DNA of 47,725 nt from an uncultured Rheinheimera sp. (GTDB taxonomy: Bacteria > Pseudomonadota > Gammaproteobacteria > Enterobacterales > Alteromonadaceae), in assembly GCA_943913835.1 (NCBI GenBank), contig CALTZU010000010.1, positions 1 to 47,725 on the forward strand. The letters run 5' to 3'. Positions 1 through 8,526 of the stretch are shown here, in pieces (within the stretch, counting starts at the first letter, position 1; each line of letters starts with the position of its first letter). The notes beneath the pieces were generated by a model. That model saw only the letters and a list, made by a program, of their open reading frames with translations. It made no database searches and was not told where the DNA came from. Made by a program: the position numbers and the translations under genes.

Positions 1-119
1 AAATCAGGCCTTGGTAGCCGCTTAGAAATGAGTCCAACTTTATGGGGTCACTTCATCTGCCCGGCTTTTATTTAAAATCTATTCCGACTACATATCCACT
101 AGAGTTGTATCGGGCAGCG

Positions 120-1007
120 TTAAGCAATTTGCAATAAAGGCCGTTCGGAAACCTGAGTCGCCCTGGCGTAAAAACCTGAAATCACATCAGAACGCAGTGA
201 CATTAAAGGGTCACGCTGTAGGGATTTAAAATCAGCTGGAGCAAAGTCATTGGCCTCGTTATTCGCAGGCGCTTCATAGGGTTCCCATTCAGAAGTATCA
301 GAGACAGACTTTTGACCTGTTTTCTCTGGGCTGGCAGCAGCCATTTGGGCAACTTCGGCAGCTAAATCAGCCTGAGCTTCCATTAAAGTGCGGCTAGCTT
401 GAGCCGCTACAGAACGATCGGCACTTGAAGGCTCGGCCGGAGCTAAAGCAGCTGCCTTAACCTGCTGCATTTTTTGGATAGTAGCACGAGGATCATTGGG
501 CACTGGAGACACATCAATACGGACTTCGCCACCCACGGCATACTGCTGGCCATCAGGACCTGTTTCGTATTCGTAACTGGGAGCGCCAGCATACTGACCA
601 CCAATAGCAGCATGTGCCTGTTCGTGAACTTTGACTTCCTGATCCCGTGCTTTTAATTCAGCAATACGCTTTTGTTCAGCCTGATCTTCTTTTTGCTGCT
701 GTGGGTCTTCTTTTTCCTGTTCAGAAGCACCTTGTTTTTCTTGCTCCGAACCAGATTGAGGATCTTTTTCAACCACAGCCTGACGATATTCCAAACCTTT
801 AGTTTTTACATCTTCATAAGTGGCTGGGGTCGAGCTGTTGCCGTTCCGGCTTTTTTCATCGGCCATCAGGCCTTTTTCAGCTGCGGAGCGTTCCATAGCT
901 GCAACAGGTTCAATAACTTCACGGCGCAAGTTATCGCGCCGGACCATATCCATGGCCGGATTACCAGTGTGCAAAGGCACATTTGGGTAATTCGAAGTCA
1001 ATAACAT
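120..1007 (-). CDS. SprA-related putative metalloprotease
   Basis: This 295-residue protein is recognised as a member of the SprA-related / putative metalloprotease CJM1_0395 family. Residues about 60-125 are very rich in Gln, Glu and Lys and probably form a flexible or coiled region. Then comes the conserved core: an EVKVHEQAHAA segment with an HExxH-like zinc signature (HEQAH), an Ala/Gly-rich stretch with SYEYETGPDGQQYAVGGEV, and a VSPVPNDPRATIQKMQQV segment. There is no signal peptide. The tail is low in recognisable motifs. The gene follows the small flagellar-rod-like gene by 9 bases on the same strand, so the two are probably co-transcribed. No strong ribosome binding site is seen before the ATG. 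Peptidase activity is inferred from the motif only. Confidence 0.72.
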   Translation of the reverse strand: MLLTSNYPNVPLHTGNPAMDMVRRDNLRREVIEPVAAMERSAAEKGLMADEKSRNGNSSTPATYEDVKTKGLEYRQAVVEKDPQSGSEQEKQGASEQEKEDPQQQKEDQAEQKRIAELKARDQEVKVHEQAHAAIGGQYAGAPSYEYETGPDGQQYAVGGEVRIDVSPVPNDPRATIQKMQQVKAAALAPAEPSSADRSVAAQASRTLMEAQADLAAEVAQMAAASPEKTGQKSVSDTSEWEPYEAPANNEANDFAPADFKSLQRDPLMSLRSDVISGFYARATQVSERPLLQIA

Positions 1008-1016
1008 AAAAGCTGT

Positions 1017-1286
1017 TTATACCCTTAAATCAATAATAGAACCCAACATTTCATCGGCAGTTTTGACCGATTTCATATTAGCTTCCGCGTTTATTTGTTC
1101 ATTACTTAACGTCACCAGGCTTTGCTCTATCGAAGGGCCAGTATTTGGCTCCACCGGAGTCTCTAATGCACGTTGATTACTGCTTTGGGCTGTTTGCTGA
1201 TTTATATTTACGGTCGCTTCAGTCACAGCGTCTGATGCACGCTGAAAGCCCTGAAAACCGCTCGTAAAGGCTGAACTGATTTCCAT
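1017..1286 (-). CDS. Small protein resembling the C-terminus of flagellar rod/hook proteins
   Basis: This is an 89-residue protein of unknown function. Its end (NEQINAEANMKSVKTADEML followed by GSIIDLRV) resembles the C-terminal helix of flagellar basal-body rod and hook proteins (FlgC/FlgG type). Its start (SSAFTSGFQGFQRASDAV) resembles their N-terminal helix, with the central part missing. I chose the ATG at 1286 because GAGG lies 5 bases before it. An upstream in-frame ATG at 1328 gives 103 residues but has no ribosome binding site. It is followed 9 bases later by the SprA-related gene. A link to flagella is inferred from similarity by eye only. Confidence 0.6.
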   Translation of the reverse strand: MEISSAFTSGFQGFQRASDAVTEATVNINQQTAQSSNQRALETPVEPNTGPSIEQSLVTLSNEQINAEANMKSVKTADEMLGSIIDLRV

Positions 1287-1400
1287 CATGACCTCGTTGA
1301 CTAATTTAACTGTGTAATTATTAGTCATTTTGCGGCAAAACGAAAGCCTGACGGCAAGTATTTGCCGCCAAATTGCAGATTTTTCTAATTTAGTTAAAAT

Positions 1401-2156
1401 TTAAGCGGATAAGTGTGGCAGTAACAGGGAAATAAACTCGTTTTGGTGTGAGATAAAAGGTGCATGCGAGGCTTTTAGCAGGATCTCGACCTGCAAATCC
1501 GGCCGTAAGTTTTGTAACAAAGGCGCTATAGCGACAGGGACTAAGGAATCCAAACGCCCTAAAATGCTAAAAACGGGCAAAGCTAAAGCGGCAAATTCTT
1601 GCCGCAAATCCAGGGTTGCCAATAACTCCAGTCCACCTTGTAAAGCCGTGGCCGAAGGCAAAGCTAAACTCAAGACGGCTTGTTTTAATAGTTTAATATC
1701 TTGTCGCGCTGTGCTGCTGCCCATCGCCTGGATCGCCAGGAAACGCTCCACTGTTAAGGCCAAATTTTGCTGCAATTGCCCAGCAAATTGCTGCATTACC
1801 CTGCTTTCCATCCCAGGCCAGTTGTCTTTCGCCATAAAACAGGGCGAACTGGCAATTAACCCCAGCTTTTTCACTTTTTCCGGATAGCGGCTAGCTAAAG
1901 CTATGGCCAATAACCCACCTAAAGACCAGCCTATCAAAATGCTTTGATCCGGGATTTGCTCAGCCAATTGCGTCAACACGGAGTCAATATCATAGGACCG
2001 AGGACAAGGAGACAAACCAAAGCCAGGCAGATCAGGCGTCCTTATATCCAGTTCTTTTGGTAATGCCAACACCAGTTGCGACCAGACCTGATGGTTTAAG
2101 CCCCAGCCATGCAATAACACCACCGGGAGTTGGCTAAATTTTAGTTGTTCGCTCAT
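1401..2156 (-). CDS. bioH: Pimeloyl-[acyl-carrier protein] methyl ester esterase BioH
   Basis: BioH is a cytosolic alpha/beta hydrolase that removes the methyl group from pimeloyl-ACP methyl ester and so ends the disguised fatty-acid route to the biotin precursor pimeloyl-ACP. From the ATG at 2156 the protein has 251 residues (E. coli BioH has 256). It shows the oxyanion motif LLHGWGLN, nucleophile Ser78 in GWSLGG, Asp203 in GRLDSLVP and His231 in SHAPFISH. The open frame extends to 2216, but that would add 20 residues absent from the family, so the inner start (2156, or 2168) is preferred. It diverges from gntX, in the same bioH-gntX-nfuA neighbourhood as in E. coli. No other biotin gene lies in the window. 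Confidence 0.9.
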   Translation of the reverse strand: MSEQLKFSQLPVVLLHGWGLNHQVWSQLVLALPKELDIRTPDLPGFGLSPCPRSYDIDSVLTQLAEQIPDQSILIGWSLGGLLAIALASRYPEKVKKLGLIASSPCFMAKDNWPGMESRVMQQFAGQLQQNLALTVERFLAIQAMGSSTARQDIKLLKQAVLSLALPSATALQGGLELLATLDLRQEFAALALPVFSILGRLDSLVPVAIAPLLQNLRPDLQVEILLKASHAPFISHQNEFISLLLPHLSA

Positions 2157-2210
2157 TCGCTCGACCATACTTGAGGTTATGACAGGCCTTTTATCAAAGC
2201 AGGGGGGCAG

Positions 2211-2912
2211 ATGCAAGCGACTTTGTTACAGCGACTGGTGCATAAACTAGCGCCAAACAGCTGTCTTTGGTGCCAAATGCAGGTGCAACAACCGCAGGCC
2301 CAGCTTTGCGATTTTTGCCATGCTCAATTACCTAAATTGGATTTAAGCTGGGTTGAACACAATGCTTTGTTATTGCCTCAAGTCGCTCAAGGCTTCACCA
2401 GACCCAAGTTTGATCGTCTTTGCAGCTTAAGTTGGTACCGACAACCTTACCGTCATTGGATCAGCCAGTGGAAATTTCAGCAGCATCACGCAGCAGGCGA
2501 GTTGTTGTGTCAGTTGATGTATCAGCAAGCTCTAGGTTATCAACAACAAGGTGGTACTTTGCCGGATTGTATTAGCTATACCCCAATATCTAATCCAAGA
2601 CTGCAGGAAAGAGGTTTTAATCAGGCAAAACTGCTGGCACTACAGCTCTCTGCCGCTTGGCAAAAACCTTGTGTCAGTTTGTTTCAAAGCACGAATTTAG
2701 TACCGCATCAGATTGGACTAAACCGTAAAGAACGGTTGGCGAATTTAAAGGGCAAGATCCAGCTACAAGAGCGTCCCCTGCCCGCTCATGTCACTTTAGT
2801 GGACGACGTCATAACTACAGGGGCCACTCTTGATTATCTGAGCACTTTGCTCAAAGCCAAAGGAGTCCAGACCGTCAGTGTCTGGACTCTGGCCATCACC
2901 AGGGCGTTTTAG
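2211..2912 (+). CDS. gntX: ComF/GntX family phosphoribosyltransferase-like protein
   Basis: This is a 233-residue ComF-family protein. An N-terminal zinc-finger-like region has paired cysteines (CLWC and CDFC). The C-terminal half is a type I phosphoribosyltransferase fold with the PRPP-binding loop VTLVDDVITTGATL at about residues 193-206. In competent bacteria ComF helps take up or process transforming DNA; the E. coli homologue GntX sits in this same bioH-gntX-nfuA position and its exact role is unsettled. The start is supported by a GGGGGC ribosome binding site just upstream. The stop codon overlaps the stop of the convergent M14 peptidase by 4 bases. Confidence 0.88.
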   Translation: MQATLLQRLVHKLAPNSCLWCQMQVQQPQAQLCDFCHAQLPKLDLSWVEHNALLLPQVAQGFTRPKFDRLCSLSWYRQPYRHWISQWKFQQHHAAGELLCQLMYQQALGYQQQGGTLPDCISYTPISNPRLQERGFNQAKLLALQLSAAWQKPCVSLFQSTNLVPHQIGLNRKERLANLKGKIQLQERPLPAHVTLVDDVITTGATLDYLSTLLKAKGVQTVSVWTLAITRAF

Positions 2913-5449
2913 TGGGCTTCTTCACCTTCACCATCGGAAGATTCAGCGCTGAACATTTTACCAAAATACAAAGCGTTAATTAGTAAACGGCTGGAGCCGA
3001 CAAAATAGCCACGGAACACAGGGTTATCTGTCATACCAATGACACGGCCTTCACCATGATTATGCGCCACCAATGCCGCGCCTTCAGCGATACGGCTGAC
3101 GTATTCTGGCGCTGTATAACCCGCCAGTTGAGGTTTATCAGTGTACAAAGCCACATTGATAAAAGGTTCTTCACTAGGCGCTAATAAAAAAGTGCCATTT
3201 TTAAACACAGGCAGGTTTTTAGTCGAGATACCAAAAGTTAAAGGATGACTTAAATCAAGCTGAGTCTGATAAATAGCACCGGCAATACGACGCTGGCCTG
3301 CCAGACTTTCTTTATCGGCATAACTTAAACCTTGATCAACAATCAGCATACTCATATCGGCAGGGGTCCAGGCTTTGGTCTTCAACAAACCTGAACGCAC
3401 CAAAAAGGCCGCCCCACCTTTATGACCCCATAACACACCGCCTTTTTTCGCCCAGTCATTCAGTAGTTGTTGCTCTTTTTGCTGCAAGCTGTTGTAACTG
3501 CCGTCCGGCAAAATGATATGAGTGTAGCGACTTAAATCCACCCGGCCTAAACGCTGAGGCTCTATCAGGCTTGCCGATACACCCGCCAGTTTTTCCAGAT
3601 TAAACCAAACTTCGCCCGCCTCAGTGGAGTTGACATCGGGGCCAGCCACTAACAGTACATTGGGCTTGGTCACAGGTACAAAACCATTGCTGCCTAAATC
3701 CTGGCCCTTGACAGTTAAGCCTGAACTGAGAGCCGTAATAGCTAAACCTACTTGCTGCTGAGCTTTGCCCAAAAGTTCAAACCAGTTGTTGTGCTGCTGT
3801 AAACCCGCGGCAATAACGATAGCGCCGGCACTAAAAGCCTGCTCTCCATCCGCAGTTTTAGCAAAAAATGGCTTGCTGGCAGCACGTAATACCACACCTT
3901 GCTCCAACAGCGCCTGAGTCAACAAAGGCGCCTTTTGATCGGCCCAGTCAAAAGCATAGGCATAAGCACCAGCCGATGGCATCAGCACGGATTCAGGCTG
4001 CGGTGACCATTGCTCTTCTGCAACCCCTGAAGGTTTGCGGCCTACAGCGCTGAATTCGATATTAAAGGCATAAGGTAAAGTCCAGGCCGAGACGTCGTAA
4101 AAGGTATTGTCCTGAAAGTTGGTCTGAGTGCTGAACGCAGCTTTTAATAGCAGATACTGACTCTGTTGCAGCGGGATATAATAAGCCTGACCTTTTTGAT
4201 AAGTCTGGCCTTTATGCTGCCATCGTTCATTGATGGGGTAAGCTTTGATCTGATGTTGTTTTAATAACGAGAGCAGTGCCTCTAAGCGGGTTTTATCCGC
4301 AGCTTCAGCAATAACATAACCCTGAGTCGAATCATCTGCAGCTAAGCGCTCCGACTCCAGCACAAAAGCTTTTTGGTAACTTTGCAGCGCATTTTTTTGC
4401 GCTACTGAGCCGCGCAGAGTCGATAACGAAGTAATGTACTGATTTTCTACAGTTTTGCTAAAAGGCAAAGGTCCATTGATGCTGTCCTGCAGATGACCTC
4501 GGCTACTGGCCTGCTCGAATAAAATACCCACACTGGCGTTTACATCAGGGTATGTTGAGCCTTTACCCACATAAAAATCGTCAAAACTTTCTTCGGTGTA
4601 ATACAAACGGCCTTTTTTATCCAAAGCTGCGGCATGGTAATCAGCAATTTTAGCTGTTAGTTGCTGATTTGCGGTTGGTGTTAAAGGGTAAGTTCGGGTT
4701 GGAATACCGGGCTGGAAAAAGAAAGTACTGTTTGGACCCATCTCATGAAAATCACCCACCACAGCGGGACGCCACTTATAAAACTGAGCGATACGGGCAC
4801 GACTTTCCGGATGCTCTAAGGGCAGCCAGTCGCGGTTTAAGTCAAACCAATAATGGTTAGGACGACCATTAGGCCAGGGTTCAATATGCTCACGGCTTTG
4901 TGGGTCGGCAACAGGGGATTTGCCTTTGTGCATATTGGCCCAGGTGGCGAAACGCTCTAAACCATCAGGGTTTAAACTCGGCTGGATCAAAATAACAGCT
5001 TTTTTCAGCCAGTCTTGCACTTCGGCATCCGTACTGGTTAATAAATGATGAGCTACCTGCACCGAAGCATTAGGACCACTGGACTCATTGCCATGCACAC
5101 CATAACCCAGCCAAACTACCAGCGGTAAGTCTTCCGCCAGTTGTGTGCCTGTCGACAGCTGTGTCAGGTGCTGCAAGCGGATTTGCTCCAGCTTTTTTAA
5201 GTTGTCAGGAGATGAAATAATCAGCTGCAATAAAGGTTTCTGTTCATGAGTGTGGCCAATGATTTCCAGCTGGGCTTTATCTGAGCCTGCGGCCAGTTGC
5301 TGGAAATACATTTGAATTTGATCATGGCGTAAATGCCATTCGCCTACAGGATAACCAAAAAATTGTTCCGGGCTTTGCGGCGCTGCCATTGAGAACTGGC
5401 TGCTAAACCCCAATACTAAGGCACTGATGATAGTTGTTATTTTGTACAT
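2909..5449 (-). CDS. Secreted M14 family zinc carboxypeptidase
   Basis: This is an 846-residue secreted metallopeptidase. A signal peptide (KITTIISALVLGFSSQFSMA) ends near residue 22. The M14 catalytic domain occupies about residues 30-340: zinc ligands His119 and Glu122 in VHGNESSG, His235 in GDFHEMG, substrate-binding Arg206 in DLNRDW, and catalytic Glu312 in LFEQASS. The remaining 500 residues resemble the large C-terminal region of M14 peptidases found in marine gammaproteobacteria and end in an acidic tail. The likely role is peptide degradation in the periplasm or outside the cell. A good AGGGAG ribosome binding site precedes the ATG. It lies tail to tail with gntX and divergent from nfuA, an insertion relative to the E. 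coli gene order. Confidence 0.88.
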   Translation of the reverse strand: MYKITTIISALVLGFSSQFSMAAPQSPEQFFGYPVGEWHLRHDQIQMYFQQLAAGSDKAQLEIIGHTHEQKPLLQLIISSPDNLKKLEQIRLQHLTQLSTGTQLAEDLPLVVWLGYGVHGNESSGPNASVQVAHHLLTSTDAEVQDWLKKAVILIQPSLNPDGLERFATWANMHKGKSPVADPQSREHIEPWPNGRPNHYWFDLNRDWLPLEHPESRARIAQFYKWRPAVVGDFHEMGPNSTFFFQPGIPTRTYPLTPTANQQLTAKIADYHAAALDKKGRLYYTEESFDDFYVGKGSTYPDVNASVGILFEQASSRGHLQDSINGPLPFSKTVENQYITSLSTLRGSVAQKNALQSYQKAFVLESERLAADDSTQGYVIAEAADKTRLEALLSLLKQHQIKAYPINERWQHKGQTYQKGQAYYIPLQQSQYLLLKAAFSTQTNFQDNTFYDVSAWTLPYAFNIEFSAVGRKPSGVAEEQWSPQPESVLMPSAGAYAYAFDWADQKAPLLTQALLEQGVVLRAASKPFFAKTADGEQAFSAGAIVIAAGLQQHNNWFELLGKAQQQVGLAITALSSGLTVKGQDLGSNGFVPVTKPNVLLVAGPDVNSTEAGEVWFNLEKLAGVSASLIEPQRLGRVDLSRYTHIILPDGSYNSLQQKEQQLLNDWAKKGGVLWGHKGGAAFLVRSGLLKTKAWTPADMSMLIVDQGLSYADKESLAGQRRIAGAIYQTQLDLSHPLTFGISTKNLPVFKNGTFLLAPSEEPFINVALYTDKPQLAGYTAPEYVSRIAEGAALVAHNHGEGRVIGMTDNPVFRGYFVGSSRLLINALYFGKMFSAESSDGEGEEAH

Positions 5450-5574
5450 TGTTTTTCTCCCTTTCTGGCCGCTACCTTAGCAATAAAAAGTCCGGCCCGA
5501 CAAGCGGGGCTGGCAAGGCAGAGTAAGTCAGAGTATCATAGCCATTAACCTAGTAATTTAGTCAGGTACTACCG

Positions 5575-6153
5575 ATGATCACCATTTCTGAACAGGCGCA
5601 GAGCCATTTTCGTAAGCTGCTGGAAAAACAGGCCGCCGGCACTCATATCCGTGTCTTCGTGGTCAACCCGGGCACTGTTTCTGCGGAATGTGGCGTGTCC
5701 TACTGCCCTGCCGACGCGGTAGAAAGCACAGATTTAGAGCTGCCATTTGAAGGCTTTTTGGCGATAGTGGATGCGGAAAGCAAGCCATTTTTAGTCGACG
5801 CCGAAATCGATTTTGTCACCGATCAGATGGGTTCTCAGCTGACGTTAAAAGCGCCAAACGCCAAAGTACGTAAGGTGAACGACGACGCCCCGCTGAAGGA
5901 AAAAGTGCAATACGTGATAGATGCGGAAATTAACCCACAATTAGCCAACCATGGTGGCCGTGTTTCAGTGGTAGAACTGACGGACGACGGTGTAGCTGTG
6001 CTGCAATTTGGTGGTGGCTGTAATGGTTGTTCACAAGTCGATTTAACCTTAAAAGAAGGCATCGAAAAAGAACTGTTGCAACGTTTTGCCGGTGAATTGA
6101 CTGCTGTACGTGATGTGACTGATCACCAGCGTGGTGAGCATTCTTACTATTAA
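5575..6153 (+). CDS. nfuA: Fe-S biogenesis protein NfuA
   Basis: NfuA is a cytosolic carrier that receives [4Fe-4S] clusters and passes them to apo-enzymes, notably under oxidative stress and iron limitation. At 192 residues it matches the E. coli protein closely in length and pattern. Residues 1-95 form a degenerate A-type carrier domain (ECGVSYCPADAVE). The C-terminal NifU domain holds the cluster cysteines Cys149 and Cys152 in QFGGGCNGCSQVD. The protein ends in the characteristic HQRGEHSYY. An AGG lies 8 bases before the ATG. The gene is followed by a palindromic repeat and then a strong terminator. Confidence 0.96.
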   Translation: MITISEQAQSHFRKLLEKQAAGTHIRVFVVNPGTVSAECGVSYCPADAVESTDLELPFEGFLAIVDAESKPFLVDAEIDFVTDQMGSQLTLKAPNAKVRKVNDDAPLKEKVQYVIDAEINPQLANHGGRVSVVELTDDGVAVLQFGGGCNGCSQVDLTLKEGIEKELLQRFAGELTAVRDVTDHQRGEHSYY

Positions 6154-6156
6154 GTT

Positions 6157-6283
6157 GATACCCTGCTCACTTGAAGCTGCAGCTTTGTTGACTGCGCGCT
6201 CTCGCCCCAGTCACATAGGTAACTATGCTCCTGGGATCTCGTGAGCTTGTCGCCTCCCTGCAACTCCAATTGCTTTGGGTATC
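6157..6283. repeat. Palindromic intergenic repeat element, about 127 bp
   Basis: The element begins GATACCC and ends GGGTATC. The arms continue as imperfect inverted repeats (ACTTGAAGCTGCAG against CTGCAACTCCAAT). The centre also folds back: CCCAGTCACATAG, then GTAA, then CTATGCTCCTGGG. The whole block could form one long interrupted hairpin. I recall elements with this core (TTGACTGCGC, CCCAGTCACATAG) as common intergenic repeats in Shewanella, Vibrio and related genera; that recollection was not checked. It contains no open frame and no transposase, so it is a non-autonomous or REP/ERIC-like element. Confidence 0.75.
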
Positions 6284-6292
6284 TAATAGATG

Positions 6293-6319
6293 GGCCACTT
6301 TACGTGGCCTTTATTTTTT
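6293..6319 (+). terminator. Rho-independent terminator after nfuA
   Basis: The stem is GGCCAC / GTGGCC with loop TTTAC, followed by a T-rich run (TTTATTTTTT). It lies just downstream of the palindromic repeat and ends the nfuA transcript before the deacetylase ribosome binding site. Confidence 0.85.
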
Positions 6320-6333
6320 AAAGGAGTGGTGAG

Positions 6334-7353
6334 ATGAAACTATGGTGCTGTTTATTTGCTTTGCTGAGCTTTCACATCAGCTTTCAAAGCCATGCCGCTA
6401 TTATTTTGCAGTACCATCATGTCAGCACTCAAACGCCTCGTTCCACCAGTGTCACGCCGGAAGAGTTTCGTGTTCATTTGCAGTATTTAAAAGACCATAA
6501 GTATCAGGTCATTGGGCTGGATACTTTGCTGACCCAGCTGCAACAAGGTAAAGAGCCAGCCGATAATGCAGTAGCCATCACTTTTGACGATGGCTTTGAC
6601 AATATCTACCATCAGGCTCACCCGATTTTGCAGCAGTTTGGTTTTCCTTATACGGTGTTTTTAAGCCCGGCTTTAATAGACCGTAAAGAAGGCCCTGTGA
6701 TGAGCTGGCAGCAAATCAAACAGCTGCAAAAAGACGGCGTTATTATCGCCAACCACAGCTCCTACCATGATCATCTGGCCGCTCCGAATAAAGGCGAAAG
6801 CAAAGCACAGTGGCTCAAACGTGTGAAAACAGATATTTTGCTGGCACAAACTCAGTTGGAGCAGCAATTAGGCATTAAACACAAATGGCTGGCTTATCCT
6901 TATGGTGAATTTAGTGTTGAGTTGGAGCAGATGGTTAAAGAAATGGGCTTTATTGGCATAGGCCAACAATCCGGTGCCGTCGGCCTGAACAGCCTGATGA
7001 CCCGCCTGCCCCGTTACCCTTCATCCAGCCAGTATGCGGCATTAAAACACTTCACACCTAAACTGAAAACTCTGGCGCTGCCTGTGACCAGGTATATAGC
7101 TGCCGATCCGGTCAAAGGCCCAAACCCGCCAACTTTGACTCTGCAAATCGACAGCTCAGATTTTAAAACCAGCCAGCTCAACTGCTTTAGCAATGGCGAA
7201 CCAATTAAAGTGACCTGGCTCAAACCCGATACTTTTAGCGCTCAGGCAAGCCAAAAGCTAAAAACCAGCCATAAACGCTACAACTGCACAGCCCCTTCGT
7301 TGACGAAAAAAGGCTATTTCTACTGGTATTCCCAGCCTTGGGTGATGGATTAA
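6334..7353 (+). CDS. Secreted polysaccharide deacetylase (NodB domain)
   Basis: This is a 339-residue exported protein with a signal peptide ending near SHAA (residue 21-22). The NodB-type carbohydrate esterase 4 domain has the catalytic and metal-binding TFDDGFDN motif (Asp85, Asp86) and the metal-binding NHSSYHDH motif (His141, His145). A later AYPYGEFS segment matches the usual third motif. The C-terminal 100 residues lie outside the core domain. The family removes N-acetyl groups from polysaccharides such as peptidoglycan, chitin or poly-N-acetylglucosamine; the substrate cannot be told here. An AAAGGAG ribosome binding site supports the start. The gene appears monocistronic and faces the nucleosidase gene. 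Confidence 0.88.
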   Translation: MKLWCCLFALLSFHISFQSHAAIILQYHHVSTQTPRSTSVTPEEFRVHLQYLKDHKYQVIGLDTLLTQLQQGKEPADNAVAITFDDGFDNIYHQAHPILQQFGFPYTVFLSPALIDRKEGPVMSWQQIKQLQKDGVIIANHSSYHDHLAAPNKGESKAQWLKRVKTDILLAQTQLEQQLGIKHKWLAYPYGEFSVELEQMVKEMGFIGIGQQSGAVGLNSLMTRLPRYPSSSQYAALKHFTPKLKTLALPVTRYIAADPVKGPNPPTLTLQIDSSDFKTSQLNCFSNGEPIKVTWLKPDTFSAQASQKLKTSHKRYNCTAPSLTKKGYFYWYSQPWVMD

Positions 7354-7385
7354 CACCGCGCTGTAATGCTCTGGGCTATTACAAC

Positions 7386-8405
7386 CTACGGCGACTTCAC
7401 CAACACAATTTGATCCAATAACCCCAACAGCAATTTAGTGCCTGTGCCTGAGGCTATAGCGTCAAATACATTTTCGGCATTTTTGCCTTGTTGGCCGCCG
7501 GCTAAATCACTGACAGAGCGGATCACTATCCAGTCGACTTCGTTAACAAAACAGACCTGAGCTACAGAGGCCGATTCCATTTCAGTCACTTCTGCCTCAA
7601 ATACTTTTTGCAGCCATTGACGGTACTGGGCATTGTCTAAAAATACCGAGCCTGTGACGCCATTCCCACCCACTTTGATTTGGATTGGGTGGCCGGATGG
7701 CATTTTGATTGGGTCTATAGTAGCGACCGCTTTTTTAGTCAGCTCAATGAGTTGTGGCGTTGCGGTGAAATAAGGCATTTGCTGCGGGCTATCCCAGCCT
7801 TGTTTAATCACAGCCATTTCTTCAGGAAAGATATACCCAAAGTTTTCGTAGGCAGGTGAATGCGGGTCTTGCTTTTTACGCTGTTGGTAGCTGGCTAATG
7901 CCTGTTCATAATAATCGGGCAAAATATACTGGCCTGGTTTTGCAGGATCAGGATTGGCATACACAGATTCATCATGAAAGTACCAGCGTTCAGGGATAGC
8001 GATATCGCCCGGCTGGAATTGTGGATCCACAGCACCAGCAATACCCATCATCACTACCCTTTCTATAGGAAAATAATCCAGCGCCATTTGCATCGTCATA
8101 GCGGCATTGGGCACACTGACACCCGTAGTGAAAATAACTATGGGTTCACCTTTGTAGTGGCCGAATTGATACTTAACACCACGGATGGTCAGTGTTTTTT
8201 CTATTTTTGCGTCTTTAAGCTTGGCAAAAGCCTCGTCAATCGCCTTAATTTCCGGCTCATAGGCCGCTACTATAGCCGTCCATTTATTGGGGGTGGTAAA
8301 TGTTTTTGGACCATACTGACTAAAATCTTCGGCGCTGAGATGAAGGCTAAATGCCGCAGTTACAATCAGTAGTGGGACTAAGGCGCTGGATAGAAATTTT
8401 TTCAT
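7386..8405 (-). CDS. Exported MTA/SAH nucleosidase-like protein (PNP_UDP_1 family)
   Basis: This protein of about 339 residues belongs to the purine nucleoside phosphorylase / MTA-SAH nucleosidase superfamily. Visible motifs are VVMMGIAGAVDP (phosphate or nucleoside loop), the ribose-binding TEMESASVAQ and the catalytic aspartate segment RSVSDLAGG. Unlike the cytosolic enzymes of this family it has an N-terminal signal peptide (MKKFLSSALVPLLIVTAAFS), and it carries an insertion of about 60 residues (YYEQALASYQQRKKQ and following). I start at the ATG at 8405, where the signal peptide begins; an upstream ATG at 8438 preceded by AAGAAG is possible. It probably cleaves nucleosides in the periplasm. 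The substrate is not known. It is convergent with the deacetylase and lies downstream of the SCO gene on the same strand. Confidence 0.8.
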   Translation of the reverse strand: MKKFLSSALVPLLIVTAAFSLHLSAEDFSQYGPKTFTTPNKWTAIVAAYEPEIKAIDEAFAKLKDAKIEKTLTIRGVKYQFGHYKGEPIVIFTTGVSVPNAAMTMQMALDYFPIERVVMMGIAGAVDPQFQPGDIAIPERWYFHDESVYANPDPAKPGQYILPDYYEQALASYQQRKKQDPHSPAYENFGYIFPEEMAVIKQGWDSPQQMPYFTATPQLIELTKKAVATIDPIKMPSGHPIQIKVGGNGVTGSVFLDNAQYRQWLQKVFEAEVTEMESASVAQVCFVNEVDWIVIRSVSDLAGGQQGKNAENVFDAIASGTGTKLLLGLLDQIVLVKSP

Positions 8406-8526
8406 AAGGCTCTGCTTCTGTGGTGGAGTCTGTCTCATAACTTCTTGTTATGCATACATCTCCACCATAGGGCCTTTGGCAAGAGCTTGTAAAGCCTGTA
8501 GTTATTTTTGTTTTACGGACAGCAGA

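Noticed and set aside
1..119. Possible C-terminal end of a plus-strand gene at the left edge, and an inverted repeat CTGCCCG / CGGGCAG
   Set aside because: Two frames are open for a few codons only and neither gives a recognisable protein end. The repeat arms are 45 bases apart with no T-run.
672..1004. Plus-strand open frame of 110 codons
   Set aside because: It is antisense to the SprA-related gene, is Phe/Leu-rich because it reads Gln/Lys/Glu codons backwards, and has no ribosome binding site.
1329..1400. Flagellar sigma-28 promoter before the small rod-like gene
   Set aside because: A GCCGCAAA resembles the -10, but there is no TAAA-type -35 at the required distance.
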